Source: Silene conica
Taxonomy: Eukaryota > Streptophyta > Magnoliopsida > Caryophyllales > Caryophyllaceae
DNA length: 64,000 nt
NCBI GenBank assembly: GCA_029255685.2
Contig: CM055315.2
Location: forward strand, 55,957,181-56,021,180
Reading direction: 5' to 3'
Each line of letters opens with the position of its first letter. The first letter of the stretch is position 1. The position numbers were made by a program, and so were the translations under genes. Positions 21,987 through 34,383 of the stretch are shown in pieces. The notes beneath the pieces are model-generated. The model did not search any database. It was not told the DNA's origin and saw only the letters and a program-made list of their open reading frames with translations.

Positions 21987-22497
21987 TAGGGCCTGCTACA
22001 GTCGAATTCGGGAATTATACTATCTACGCACATTACTCCCTACATCCTAACATATGTAATTAGCTACTCATGAATATTGAAACAACAATGAAAACAGTAG
22101 TAAACATGGAATTTATAATGAACATTAATCTAAACATGCAATAACAACAAAGGCTTTGAGATTCTAACCTAAACCGGATACTAGCAATTCTAAGATAAGA
22201 ACAATATTAAAACTGAAATTAAGAGAAGAATTACCACAGTAGGAATTAGGGCAGAAAGAACAAGCTTTTATTGAATCCGTGAAAAGATTAAGGAACCAAG
22301 AACAAAACTAAAGAAAAGTGTTTGAGTAGTAAAACTAAAATTAAGAACTTGATAACTAAAACTTGATACTAAATTCCTGGATTCAGAACTTGTCTTTGCT
22401 CTAATCACGAATTAGGTCTTAAATAAGAATTACAAAGCTTTCCTTAATGACCTAATCACGCGAATGGGCTTTGCGGAAAATTCTGGGTCTGCGCGGA

Positions 22498-22610
22498 GGT
22501 CGACCGACCAGGTGATGAGGTCGGTCGACCGCTTGAAGGGCTTGGTGGACTTCTGATTTTTAAGATAGTAGTCCTCAGGTCGACCGACCAGAGTAGTAGA
22601 TCGGTCGACC
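22498..22610. promoter_or_regulatory. Two box pairs, 21-bp phase (Athila-A 5' LTR, other end)
   Basis: Boxes at 22498/22519 and 22578/22599, the latter followed by TTTCCTGTACG. The second box of the last pair is GATCGGTCGACC (one change from its copy at 15829). Confidence 0.88.
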
Positions 22611-22888
22611 CACTTTCCTGTACGTCAGTCTTGATTTCGCCTTGGTTTGACTTTATGGTACTTGGGTCGCGCTTTGAGTTGACTTTTCCTCGTTCCTTGG
22701 CTATGAAAGATCCCGAGGGCATAAAGTTGGTACAAAATCGTTCCTTTTCCGCATAATTCTGCAAAAAAGAGCATAAAAATACGAAAGTAGACAATTGTTG
22801 GGAAATAAAGGCTAAAACATAGTAATGTGCGACAAAATGCGTGTAAATATAGATGTAAAACATCATAAAATAGACACGCATCAAAGAC

Positions 22889-23161
22889 CTTTTCGAAAGG
22901 TGCTTCTTCGTCATCTTCAAAGGTTGAAGACAAGTGCTATTATTGCACTAAGATGGGGCCTTGGAAGCGGAATTGCCCAAAGTATCTCAATAACCTCAAA
23001 GCCGGAAGGGTTCTTGCAGTAGGTAATGATTCTCGATTAATTCATGTTATTTTGTCAACTTTTGTATGTTGATATAAGTTGTTGATTATTACCCATTTAT
23101 AAATTGTTTTAAAGGGGCTCCTACCAAGGATAAGGGCAAGGAGAAGGAGAAGGAAGCTTGA
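22889..23161 (+). CDS. gag: Copia-2 gag, C-terminal part with zinc knuckle
   Basis: Continuation of the gag at 14988-15742 once Athila-A and one copy of AAGAC are disregarded. It reads a Ser-rich linker, then a zinc knuckle CYYCTKMGPWKRNC in which the usual His of CX2CX4HX4C is Pro (one-base change expected), then NLKAGRVLAV. Read straight through, the frame ends soon after 23022. If 23023-23114 is removed as a GT-AG intron, the frame continues into a Lys/Glu-rich tail (DKGKEKEKEA) and stops at 23159-23161. Coding relatives usually continue into protease here; none is present. Confidence 0.72.
23023..23114 (+). other. Candidate 92-bp intron near the end of gag
   Basis: GTAATG at 23023, TTTTAAAG ending at 23114, very AT-rich with stops in all frames. 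Removal keeps the reading frame and joins two gag-like segments. No direct evidence of splicing. Confidence 0.45.
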
Positions 23162-25436
23162 AGTTCCTTCCATGGATGGCTATGGTAGCATCCGAAGATT
23201 GAAGACATAAAGAGCTTAGCTCTAATTTTCATTTTGATGTCTTCTTTCATTTTGCATTTTAAATTTTATGAACATTTTATTTCTTGTTTGACAAGGATCT
23301 TGTTAATCCAAACAATGGTTGTAATATTGGTGACTTGGTTTCAACCTAAGTCATCTATTTTGTTCGTAATCAATATGTTGTTTTTAAAATGCATTACGTG
23401 GTTCATAACATGAGTTGATACGATCGTCATAGATCGTAATAAAGTACCTTGAATAGTTCACCGTGCGCTAGACATGATAGGATCATAATAAAGTAATTTG
23501 ATTTACTTAAACGAGAATTACACCTCGTGAAATACATCAAACTAAAATATGAGAACATTAGTTCATTATAAGATGATCACCTTAAATGAATGAGAGTACT
23601 AATGTCTCACTCCTCATATAATCTTTTGTCCAAAAACATTGTTAACGGGTGAAATTGCTATCCTTCTTAAAATAATGGTTATTTTAAAGGATAGAGTGGG
23701 AGAAATTCTACGTCCGCAAACCAATGGAATAAATATGGGATCTTAGAGAAGAATCCTATAAGGAGTCCTTAAGAAGAACCCTAAGAGATTGGATAGAAGA
23801 AACTACGAGAGGACACAAAAGAAACTACGCGAGGACACAAAAGGAAATGTTCCTTATGTCATTAGTTCCTAGAGAGGACAAAAGCAACCACGTGTATAAA
23901 CGGAAGGAAAAACGTTTCCATGAAGTTAATATTTATGATTTTATAAGATAATAGTGGAGAAATCGTCTCTCGTCCTCTTGATGATAGTAGTTCATGTTCT
24001 AGAGGAACATAGAGGAGAAATCATATCCTGTTGTTTTCCCAGGAAACGAGGACGAAAAATGAAATGTTCATTTGAGATGAGAAGATGTTTATTGAGTAGT
24101 TTCTTAACACTATGAAGATAGTGGGAGTTATTTAACTATAAAGATAGTGATACGAAATTCAGTGGGAGAATGTCATTAGAGAATTAAACCTACCATTAAG
24201 AGAGAATGATGATTCTTTAAATGTAAAGAATAAGAGGTTTTCAATTCTAGCTGAATTAATATGTTAAGAACATCATAGGATGATGATCAATTATAGTGAG
24301 TTTATTATATGATAATGAAATGTCACCTATTGAATTACAAGGTTGGATAAATTGTTCATATCGATGAACATAGAATCTCCAAGATATGACATGTCACAAG
24401 TTATATGATAACAGTGGGAGCTTCTAGTACAACGTGACTATGTTCGTAAGAACAACATGTCACAAGTTATATGATAACAGTGGGAGCTTCCTTCAGGTAA
24501 GGAGACTCGAGTCTATTATGAGGACTAGAATTGTACTTGAATAAGATCATATTATTCGAGATAATATGAGTCTGAAGGAAACTAAAATTTGTAGGTTTAA
24601 AAGATGTGAATAAAAGGTATATTCACATAGATAGCAAACCATTAATACAAATTGATGTATGAGCATCAAAGAGTGTTTATGTGGAGCAGCAATATCGTAT
24701 TGACTGTTTGTACATAACAATCACTCTTATCGTTTGAGTTATTATTAACTCACTATTTATATACTTCGTCAAATCCAAATGGGTTGTAAGAGACAATTTT
24801 TGAACCCCATAAGTGAACTGGATTAACTTAGTATAGCCCATAGTCGCTTATATGAGGTGACGTCTCGAAGCGACTAAAGTATGAGGCGATTGATGGCAAG
24901 TTCAAATGCCATAGAGTCATATGGGATGACTAGTCGATCACATAGGCAGACTACAAAGACACTCTGTCGGGCAACCTGTGACCGCTTATAGAGTTCTGGA
25001 AATTTTATATTAGCCTGTCGTGGCGAGAGCTACTATATTATTCACATGAGTCGATTCTTAGACTAGAGACTTTTCGCCCAAGGTGGCACAGTTTTCAGAT
25101 TGACTTTGATTTTTGCTCTACGATCATCCGTTAAAGGGGGTCAAATGGGCATATTTTGGGTCATGATGGACTATGTTAGTCGAAGGGAACAGTAGGATAT
25201 GATTTGTCCAGTCCCTCGCCAGGGTTATCTTAAATCTCAGGGCCACTCGAGGAGAAATTTAACTGAAAATGCGTGGCCACGCTCGGAAGGTATCTATGGT
25301 AGGTAATTCCGGTCAAAGCAGTTAAATCTCCAGATCGAGAAAACCGCTCAAGATATGATCAAATGCAAGTACGACCTGCAAGACACCTTGCATTGAGTGG
25401 GAGATGATGTAATAGGACAAGAGAATCGGTGACGCA
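23162..25436 (+). other. Copia-2 3' non-coding region with repeated purine tracts
   Basis: Occupies the place of pol but codes nothing recognisable. It contains RGTGGGAG tracts at 23695, 24120, 24161, 24412, 24479, 25395 and 25451. A 37-bp direct repeat around two of them (24388-24424 and 24455-24490) includes CACAAGTTATATGATAACAG. From about 24700 it matches the 3' blocks of Copia-1 and Copia-3. Confidence 0.7.
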
Positions 25437-25461
25437 CACTTGTCGACGACAAGTGGGAGAT
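25437..25461 (+). promoter_or_regulatory. Copia-2 polypurine tract with overlapping hairpin
   Basis: Stem CACTTGT / ACAAGTG with loop CGACG, overlapping AAGTGGGAGAT, which precedes the LTR at 25462. Confidence 0.78.
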
Positions 25462-26701
25462 TGTTGGGAAATGTGTCCTCAACAATAGTGCGATCACGTC
25501 AATGATAATAATCATTGTCAAAATCTTATGAAAAGAATATGCAAGGGATGATCCGATATTATATATAGTCAACTGACCAACATTAATCGGTAATGATTGG
25601 CTGACTAGAGTTTCACATTACTGTCGTATGACGGTGGTGATCAGTTGATCCCTTTAGGTCACACCTATAGGATAATCGCCTTAACATTTACATTGATCAA
25701 TTATATACGATATGAATTGATCAAATTCCTTAAAATCGAATATCGAGAAATCAGAGGTTGAATCTTAATGTAAGATTTATATTTGAAATTGAAATGTGTC
25801 GATTGTTAAATATTAATCGATATTTTTGAAATATCGAAATTAGAATATGAATGCTTCTTGGTTATAACAAACGTTGTATATCGTATCGACGATTATTATA
25901 ATAACCATATATTAGGACGATAATTGCGAATTACTAAATAATTTGTTAAATATGATTTAATTAATTTAGAAATACTATTTATATGATAAAAGTATTTTAA
26001 ATTAATACAATTAAATTATGTCACATAAGATGTTACATATTACACAATTGTAGAAATTACATTTGTAAGATGAAGGTCCATTTTACAAAGTATTAGCCGT
26101 GTAAATGTGCATTATAAGATAATATAATGTGTGATATTTTATCTCATAATTATTATCATTTTGTTAAGTTTTGATGTGACTTAACATTAAGCATGTGGGC
26201 ATGACAAAGGGAATAAATCCCTTCCCCATGCGTCCCATGCACACGGCTAACACCCCCTCCCTCTATATATGTGTGAGATATTCACATAATCACATTTACT
26301 TCTAATGCTTCATTATTTTCTAGAGTAAGAAAATAATTACAAAAACCTCTAAAATTATATTATTACATAATATATTAATATACTATAAGAGTTATAGTAT
26401 TTAGTTTTCTAATTAGATTAGAATTCTTTTTAAGGTAAAACCATTTTTGTTCACCTAGTCCGTGTTAATCTCGGTCGGTCAAGGGTAAGTCTTGGGTGCA
26501 ATTTGAAGGAGGCAATCTACGTTGGTTGCTCCGTGGAGGATCGTCCTTAGCATTCTTTGACCGATTGTAAGGACTATTTTCTTTATATTTCCGCAACTTT
26601 TATAGCATGCATAAGATCTAAATTAATTAATGAGTTAATTTTGTTTTTATAATTAGTAAGACTAATTTTATGGTTAAGTTAGTATGACCTAATTTCCATC
26701 A
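25462..26701 (+). repeat. Copia-2 3' LTR (1240 bp)
   Basis: Starts TGTTGGGAAAT, ends ATTTCCATCA, then target duplication AAATC. Contains the stem-loop at 25569-25648 (one C-A mismatch in the outer stem relative to the 5' copy). Confidence 0.92.
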
Positions 26702-26706
26702 AAATC

Positions 26707-27237
26707 AACATAAAAAATTAATAATGGAAAGCGATTAAAAATCAGTAAGTTTTAGTTCAAAATGAACTTTGGATCACAATTTAAATACAATGCAACAACA
26801 AATAACAACAATTACTAGAAAAGTAGATGTAAATTTAACCTAAAATCAACAATTGAAACTATAATTTTAACCTAAAGAAGAAATAATCATATTTAACCTA
26901 AACAAATGACGATTATATCCCAAAAGACTTTAAATTACATTTCGTTGTGGAATCGTTGATGTAAATTATCTGAAGATTTAAGCAAATTATATGAATTGAA
27001 GATTTAATTTTGTCTGAATGAAGATTGAGGAAGTTTCATGAAGATTGAGGAAACGTGATGTAAACAGAAGAGGTTTTACAAAATGAGAAAAATTAACATT
27101 TCATTGTATTTTGCGCACTTATGTGATTTACCACTTGTCTCAATCTCAGTCCTTTATTTGATTAAATCAGACGGCTATTATATGGACTCAAGACTCATCT
27201 AAGGGGGCGGACTCACCGGACTCTCTCTCTCTCATTT
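26707..27237. other. Unassigned intergenic DNA
   Basis: AT-rich, no frame, no repeat that I can link to another part of the window apart from a CT run at 27221-27234. Confidence 0.6.
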
Positions 27238-27784
27238 GATCAAATGAGTCTACATACTTGGTTGAGTCCCTAAGTCCTAATATCAGTCATTTGATCTTAC
27301 AAAATTAATGGTTGAGATTAAAACAAGAAAACACTCACCAAACATGCATTTAATGTTTTGTCTCTCTTAATTTCAATTTCCCATTTGTCTAATTAATTAC
27401 TTATTCGTTCTATCAAATAATTTATTAAATTAATGCTACAATTTAGATTACAAATATGAAAACGCATAATTTTAAAAACGAAATTCTATACCCGCGTAAA
27501 ATAAAAGCGGGTTCGTAAAAGACTCCGTAAATCGTCATTCAGACTCCGATTAAGGCGAAACAAAAGCCTAAATTTTTTTTTCGAGCCCAACACGATGGTG
27601 TTATTTTTGTAGACCATTGAGTTTTCGCAATTTTCAGTACTCCTTCATGAATTGGGAGTTACACAATATCCGGTCAAAATTACAATTTATTCACTTGAAA
27701 TTACACCTAATTGATTTAAAACTAAGTCATATCTATTAGAATTCACTTTATTAATCTATTCATATATAGTTTAATTTACACAGT

Positions 27785-28640
27785 ATCAATTTATGAGTGT
27801 AACTCCATTATTTTATGAGTGTTACTTCGTTGTGTTATGAGTGTAACTCCATTGTGTTATGAGTGTAAGTCTATTGTCTTAAGAGTGTAACTCCACTGTT
27901 CTACGAGTGTAACTCCATTGTTTTAATAGTGTAACTCCATTTTTTTATGAGTGAAACTCCATTGTTTTATGAGTGAAAGTCCATTGTTTTAATAGTGTAA
28001 CTCTACTGCTCTACGAGTGTAACTTCATTGTTTTATGAGTCTAACTCCATTGTTTTATGAGTGTAACTTCATTGTTTTAGGAGTGTAATTCCACTGTTTT
28101 AGGAGTGTAACTCCATTGTTTTTTTGAGTAAAACTCCATTGTTTTATTAGTGTAACTCCATTATTTTATGAGTGTAACTCTATTATTCTACGAGTCTACT
28201 CCATTGTTTTATGAGTGTAATTCCACTTATTTATGAGAGTAATGCCATTATTTTATGAGTGTAACTCCATTATTTTATGAGTGTAACTCCATTGTCTTAT
28301 GAGTGTAACTCCATTGTCTTATGAGTGTAACTCTACTGTTCTACGAGTGTAACTCCATTGTTTTAATAGTGTAACTCCATTGTTTTATGAGTGAAGCCTC
28401 ATTGTTCTATTAGTTGTATTAGTGTAAGGCCATAGTTCTATTAGTTTTATTAGTGGAACTCCATAGTTCTATTAGTGTAACTTCACTGTTCGAATAGTGT
28501 AACTCCATGGTTTGAATGGAGGAACTTCATGGTTTTTTACCACCACCATCCAAAATGTAATTTATTAGTGTAATTTCATGGTTTGAATACTGTAATTTCA
28601 TGGTTCGAATAGTGTAACTCCATAGTAATACATGTGAAAC
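27785..28640. repeat. 22-bp minisatellite in the Mutator-like element
   Basis: Some three dozen copies of a unit close to TTATGAGTGTAACTCCATTG, with frequent one-base changes and a few insertions. Homogeneous in the middle, degenerate toward 28640. Non-coding. Confidence 0.85.
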
Positions 28641-28984
28641 TCCATACTATTCGTTGTGGAACACCATAGCATTGGCTGTGGAACTTCATTGATTCTTCAA
28701 ACCTGAAAATAAAATTTAAACAAAAAAAATTCAAATTTACGAAATAATAAAACTGAACATTAAAAAGTATTGAAATAACGTAATTAAGGAAACAAACAAG
28801 CAAGCACGTACGTACGTACGTAAATTTAATAATATATTTTTTTGAAAATCTACGTCTGAGAATGAAATTGTGTAATCATTCCATTCTTGCATATACTACA
28901 AATTGAGATTCCTATTCATCCTCAACCCTACTGCCATCAAAGAAAGAAATTAAAAAAACAAAGGTTTTTTAATAGAACAATTGT

Positions 28985-29215
28985 TTTAATGCTTGGTTTC
29001 TTCGAGCCCATTTTCTTACCTAAACCAAATTCTCTCTTTGGTACCCATCCTTTCCTACATATGGCCTTGTATACTACTCTGCCTCACCCCAAACTCGAAC
29101 GCTCAACATTTTCGACCTTAAAAACCGCCTCTCCCACACCCTTACTAAATTTTACCCTCTCGCAGCCGAAAAATATGCTAAACACAAACAAATCACTAAA
29201 TTGAAGAGTTTATTG
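28985..29215 (+). pseudogene. Captured BAHD acyltransferase fragment
   Basis: Around 29100-29190 one frame reads DLKNRLSHTLTKFYPLAAEK, close to the N-terminal motif of BAHD acyltransferases (LK-SLS-TL-FYPLAGR). An upstream segment in a neighbouring frame (TTLPHPKLER) would fit the residues before it. No HXXXD or DFGWG motif follows, so only a short N-terminal piece was captured, with at least one frameshift. Confidence 0.5.
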
Positions 29216-29745
29216 CATTACCTTTTTATTTCAGAGAAGCGGTAGAGGCGGCGGTTTTTTCCAGATCTGAAGCGGTTCTGAGCGGTTGTTATTGGTGTAC
29301 GCTGTATGGTGTTATCGTCGGTGGTTGTTGTCTATCAAGGAGAGTGCGAGCATTGTTGCTTTGTTGGTTGGTTTTGCAGACGATGGTGAAGTCGCCAAGG
29401 AGATGTTCATGGGTCCCAGTGTTAGAGTAACAAATTTAGTATTGCTGGGTGGTGTTGTCGTCGGTGGTTGTTGTCTATCGTGGATGTAAAAGGGGGAGGC
29501 AGCTAGAGGCGACGAATTTGTTTTGCAGATCTAAGGCAGCGGTTTTGTTTTGCAGATCGTGGATGTGGACTCTATCGTGGTGGTGGTGTCGATGGGGGCG
29601 GCAACGTGATTGTGGACTCTGTTGTCGTGATGGTGTTGGTGGGATTACATTAGAGGAGAGGGAGTTGAGAGAATTGATATTGAGGGAGGGAGGTGAATGA
29701 ATGAGGATGAACGAGAATGAGAATGATTTCTCACAGTAATTGGAA
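29216..29745. other. Unidentified cargo of the Mutator-like element
   Basis: GC-richer than its surroundings; a phrase of about 30 bp including GTCGGTGGTTGTTGTCTATC occurs at 29313 and 29459. Frames exist on both strands but none has a recognisable domain. Confidence 0.45.
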
Positions 29746-29905
29746 AAATAATACAATAATGGAAATTGAAATTATGAGAGACAATTCATTTATTGCATGT
29801 TTGGTGAATGTTTCTTTGTTTTAATCTCAGTCATTCAATAAATTAGATCTAAGGGCTTATATTAGGACTTAGGAACTCAACACTAGGAGGTGGACTCATA
29901 TGATC

Positions 29906-30395
<490 letters not shown>

Positions 30396-30430
<35 letters not shown>
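30396..30430. repeat. TA tract between M1 and M2
   Basis: About 35 bp of TA. Confidence 0.85.
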
Positions 30431-30434
<4 letters not shown>

Positions 30435-30739
30435 TAATAACATAATTGGATTCGGCATGGCATTTTATAGCTAGAGAACATATTTTTTGGTCTAGAAAAT
30501 AAATACTAGTGACGGAAATCAAGGTGAGATACGTTTTATTTATTTGCATGCACCTACTATCTATTTTTTCGTATCTATCATTTTTCCGTCACTAGTATTT
30601 ATTTTCTAGACCAAGAAATATGTTATCTGGCCATAAAATTCCATGCCGAATCCAATTATGTCATTAATTTTTTTAAAAAAACTCCGTAAGGAAGAGTTCT
30701 CACCGGTTTTCATTGTAAGGTGGTTCTCACCGGATCCCG

Positions 30740-30743
<4 letters not shown>
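30431..30743. mobile_element. TIR element M2, inverted partial copy of M1
   Basis: Its reverse complement matches M1 from 30009 to about 30330 at roughly 95%. It lacks one terminal repeat, beginning AAATTAATAACAT directly at the TA tract. Confidence 0.82.

Positions 30744-30819
<76 letters not shown>
30744..30819. repeat. TA tract between M2 and M3
   Basis: About 75 bp of TA. Confidence 0.9.
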
Positions 30820-30823
<4 letters not shown>

Positions 30824-31377
30824 CGGGATCCGGTGAGAACCACCCTTACAATGAGAACCATGAGAACCCTCACTAAATCTCCACCATATCTCACTTCGAA
30901 AGTTTCGATGGATCATTTACCATTAGTTTAGCTTATTCAAATACACATTTTAGTAGCATTAAACAAAAAATTTTGATTTTATTAACAAAATATATACTTA
31001 ATGTACCAAAATACAATTAGGCATACTAAAACGGCTTTAAATGCATGAAAACAACCACTACATGCATGGAATTTTTTACATGCATGAAAATGATTACTAG
31101 GTGCATGACATAATAGGCTCTACATGCATTAAAACAAGTTCTAGGTGCATGAAATATGATAGATACGTAAAAATCGGTAGTAGGTGCATGAAAATTAATA
31201 AAACGTATCTCACCTTGATTTTCGTCACTAGTATATATTTTCTAGACCAAGAAATATAATCTCTAGCCATAAATTCCATGCCGAATCCAAATAAGTCATT
31301 AATTTTTTTTTTAAAAAGTCCGTATGGTAGAGTTCTCATGGTTCTCATTATATGGGTGGTTCTCATAGGATCCCGAA
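30820..31377. mobile_element. TIR element M3 (558 bp)
   Basis: Starts GGGTCGGGATCCGGTGAGAA and ends TTCTCATAGGATCCCGA. The right 300 bp is related to M1 and M2 and most similar to the truncated copy at 10425. The left half has repeated ATGCATGAAA-type phrases. Followed by TA repeats (31378-31402). Confidence 0.8.
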
Positions 31378-32407
<1,030 letters not shown>

Positions 32408-33932
32408 AAGTCCAAGTTTCACGAAATAAAGTCCCGGTTTCACAAATTAAGGTACAAGATTCACGAAATAAGAAATTAAACATTTTGTGAGTAAACAAAC
32501 ATTTTAAGTCCAAGTTTCACTAAATAAGGTCCCAGTTTCACGAATTAAGGTCCAAGCTTCACGAAATAAGAAATTAAACATTTCGTGAGTGAACAAACAT
32601 TTTAATTCCAAATTTCACGAAATAAGGATTCGGTTTCACAAATTAAGGTCCAAGATTCATGAAATAAGAAATTAAACATTTTGTGAGTAAACAAACATTA
32701 AGTCCAAGTTTCACGAAATAAGGTCCCGGTTTCACAAATTAAGGTACAAGATTCACGAAATAAGAAATTAAACATTTTGTGAGTAAACAAACATTTTAAG
32801 TCCAAGTTTCACTAAATAAGGTCCCAGTTTCACGAATTAAGGTCCAAGCTTCACGAAATAAGAAAGTAAACATTTCATGAGTGAACAAACATTTTAATTC
32901 CAAATTTCACGAAATAAGGATTCGGTTTCACAAATTAAGGTCCAAGATTCATGAAATAAGAAATTAAACATTTTGTGAGTAAACAAACATTAAGTCCAAG
33001 TTTCACGAAATAAGGTCCCGGTTTCACAAATTAAGGTCCAAGATCCACGAAATAAGAAATTATACATTTCGTGCGTAAACAAACATTTTAAGTCCAAATT
33101 TCACGAAATAAGATCCCGGTTTCTTAAATTAAGGTCCAAGATTCACGAAATAAGAAATTAAACATTTTGTGAGTAAACAAAAAATTGAAGTCTAAGTTTC
33201 ACGAAATAAGGCTCCGGTTTCATAAATTAAGGTCCAAGATTCACGAAATAAGAAATTAAACATTTTGTGAGTGAACAAATATTTTAATTCCAAGTTTCAC
33301 GAAATAAGGTTCCGGTTTCACAAATTAAGGTCCAAGATTCATGAAATAAGAAATTATACATTTCGTGAGTAAATAAACATTTTAAGTCCAAGTTTGACGA
33401 AATAAGGTTTCGGTTTCAAAAATTAAGGTCCAAGATTCACGAAATAAGAAATTAAACATTTTGTGAGTAAACAAAAATTTTAAGTCCAAGTTTCACGAAA
33501 TAAGGTCCCGGTTTCACAAATTAAGGTCCAAGATTCACGAAATAAGAAATTAAACATTTTGTGAGTGAACAAATATTTTAATCCCAAGTTTCACGAAATG
33601 AGGTTCCGGTTTCACGAAATAAGGTTCCGGTTTCACAAATTAAGGTCCAAGATTTACGAAATAAGAAATTATACATTTCGCGAGTAAACAAACATTTTAA
33701 GTCCAAATTTCACGAAATAAAGTTCCGGTTTCACAAATTAAGGTCCAAGATTCACGAAATAAGAAATTAAACATTTTGTGATTAAACAAAAATTTTAAGT
33801 AAGTTTCACGAAATAAGGTTCCGGTTTCATAAATTAAGGTCCAAGATTCACGAAATAAGAAATTAAACATTTTGTGAGTGAACAAATATTTTAATTCCAA
33901 GTTTAACGAAATAAGGTTCCGGTTTCACAAAA
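32408..33932. repeat. Satellite-like tandem array, unit about 98 bp
   Basis: About 15-16 units beginning at AAGTCCAAGTTTCACGAAAT; starts visible at 32408, 32506, 32604, 32700 and 32992. Each unit has three related sub-blocks of about 20 bp (TTTCACGAAATAAGG, TTTCACAAATTAAGG, ATTCACGAAATAAG) and an AT-rich tail (AACATTTTGTGAGTAAACAA). Units 1-3 and 4-6 form two near-identical 292-bp blocks. Frames inside are by-products of the repeat. Confidence 0.9.
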
Positions 33933-34383
33933 CAAGTTGATGGGATCTTCCTCGTATAACCAAAAAGTGAGATTAGTGTTTATAAATCGGACTCCCATGA
34001 ATCCCTTCTTCGTCGGTAGGCATACTATGACCCCTTCTACGTTGGGTAAGTGGGAACAGATAATTTTTTTTATCTCAACATCGTGGTCACTAGATACTAT
34101 CTAGCGACTATGATGGACTAAAAGATGAGATTTACGGAAATCTATCGACCAAGAGTTCTAACGGTAGAACTAGCCAAGCGGTTGGCTTATCAATTTACGG
34201 AAATTGAGTCTTGGGATCGTTTATATAATTCTTGAGGGAGATCAATTATATAAATGCTCGAGTCTACGAGTTTAAATTCAATTTAAAAATAGACTTAAAT
34301 CACAACGACGAGTTGCTTATATCGTTTTGTTTTTATCTTCTTTTCAGTGTAGAACACGAACAAACTAAAACTGCTAATAACAA
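33933..34383 (+). other. Copia-3 leader, 5'-truncated
   Basis: Shares ATCGACCAAGAGTTCTAACG-type phrases with the Copia-2 leader at 14735-14800. Non-coding. Confidence 0.65.

Larger units (their letters stand above)
15743..22883 (-). mobile_element. Athila-A: Ty3/gypsy Athila-like element, gag-protease only
   Basis: Lies on the minus strand between AAGAC duplications (15738-15742 and 22884-22888). Order on its own strand: 5' LTR 22883-21321, tRNA-Asp-type primer site, gag, protease, about 2.2 kb of non-coding DNA, purine tract, and a 3' LTR reduced to 370 bp. Gag and protease motifs and the primer site point to the Athila/Tat branch. No reverse transcriptase, RNase H or integrase is present, so it would have depended on another element. 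Confidence 0.88.
21321..22883 (-). repeat. Athila-A 5' LTR, complete (1563 bp)
   Basis: Starts TGATGCGTGTC at 22883 and ends CGGGCATCA at 21321 on the minus strand. Clearly related to the Athila-C LTR (61045-62601) and more distantly to the Athila-B LTR. Confidence 0.92.
11362..26701 (+). mobile_element. Copia-2: complete gag-only copia element split by Athila-A
   Basis: Two LTRs (11362-12598 and 25462-26701) are flanked by the 5-bp duplication AAATC (11357-11361 and 26702-26706). The primer-binding site follows the left LTR and a polypurine tract precedes the right one. The interior codes only a gag with zinc knuckle; no protease, integrase, RT or RNase H is recognisable in either arm. This matches the class described as terminal-repeat retrotransposons with a GAG domain (TR-GAG). 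Excluding Athila-A the element is about 8.2 kb. Confidence 0.88.
27238..29905. mobile_element. Mutator-like element with long terminal inverted repeats
   Basis: About 150 bp at the left (GATCAAATGAGTC… to about 27400) matches the reverse complement of 29750-29905. Shared blocks include CCTAAGTCCTAATAT, GAGATTAAAACAA and CACCAAACATGCA. Long inverted repeats with unrelated cargo and no transposase fit a non-autonomous Mutator-like element. I could not fix the 9-bp target duplication because the right side runs into TA repeats. Confidence 0.68.

Noticed and set aside
24388-24490. 37-bp direct repeat as a transposon footprint
   Set aside because: No terminal inverted repeat or target duplication; better explained as local duplication around purine tracts.
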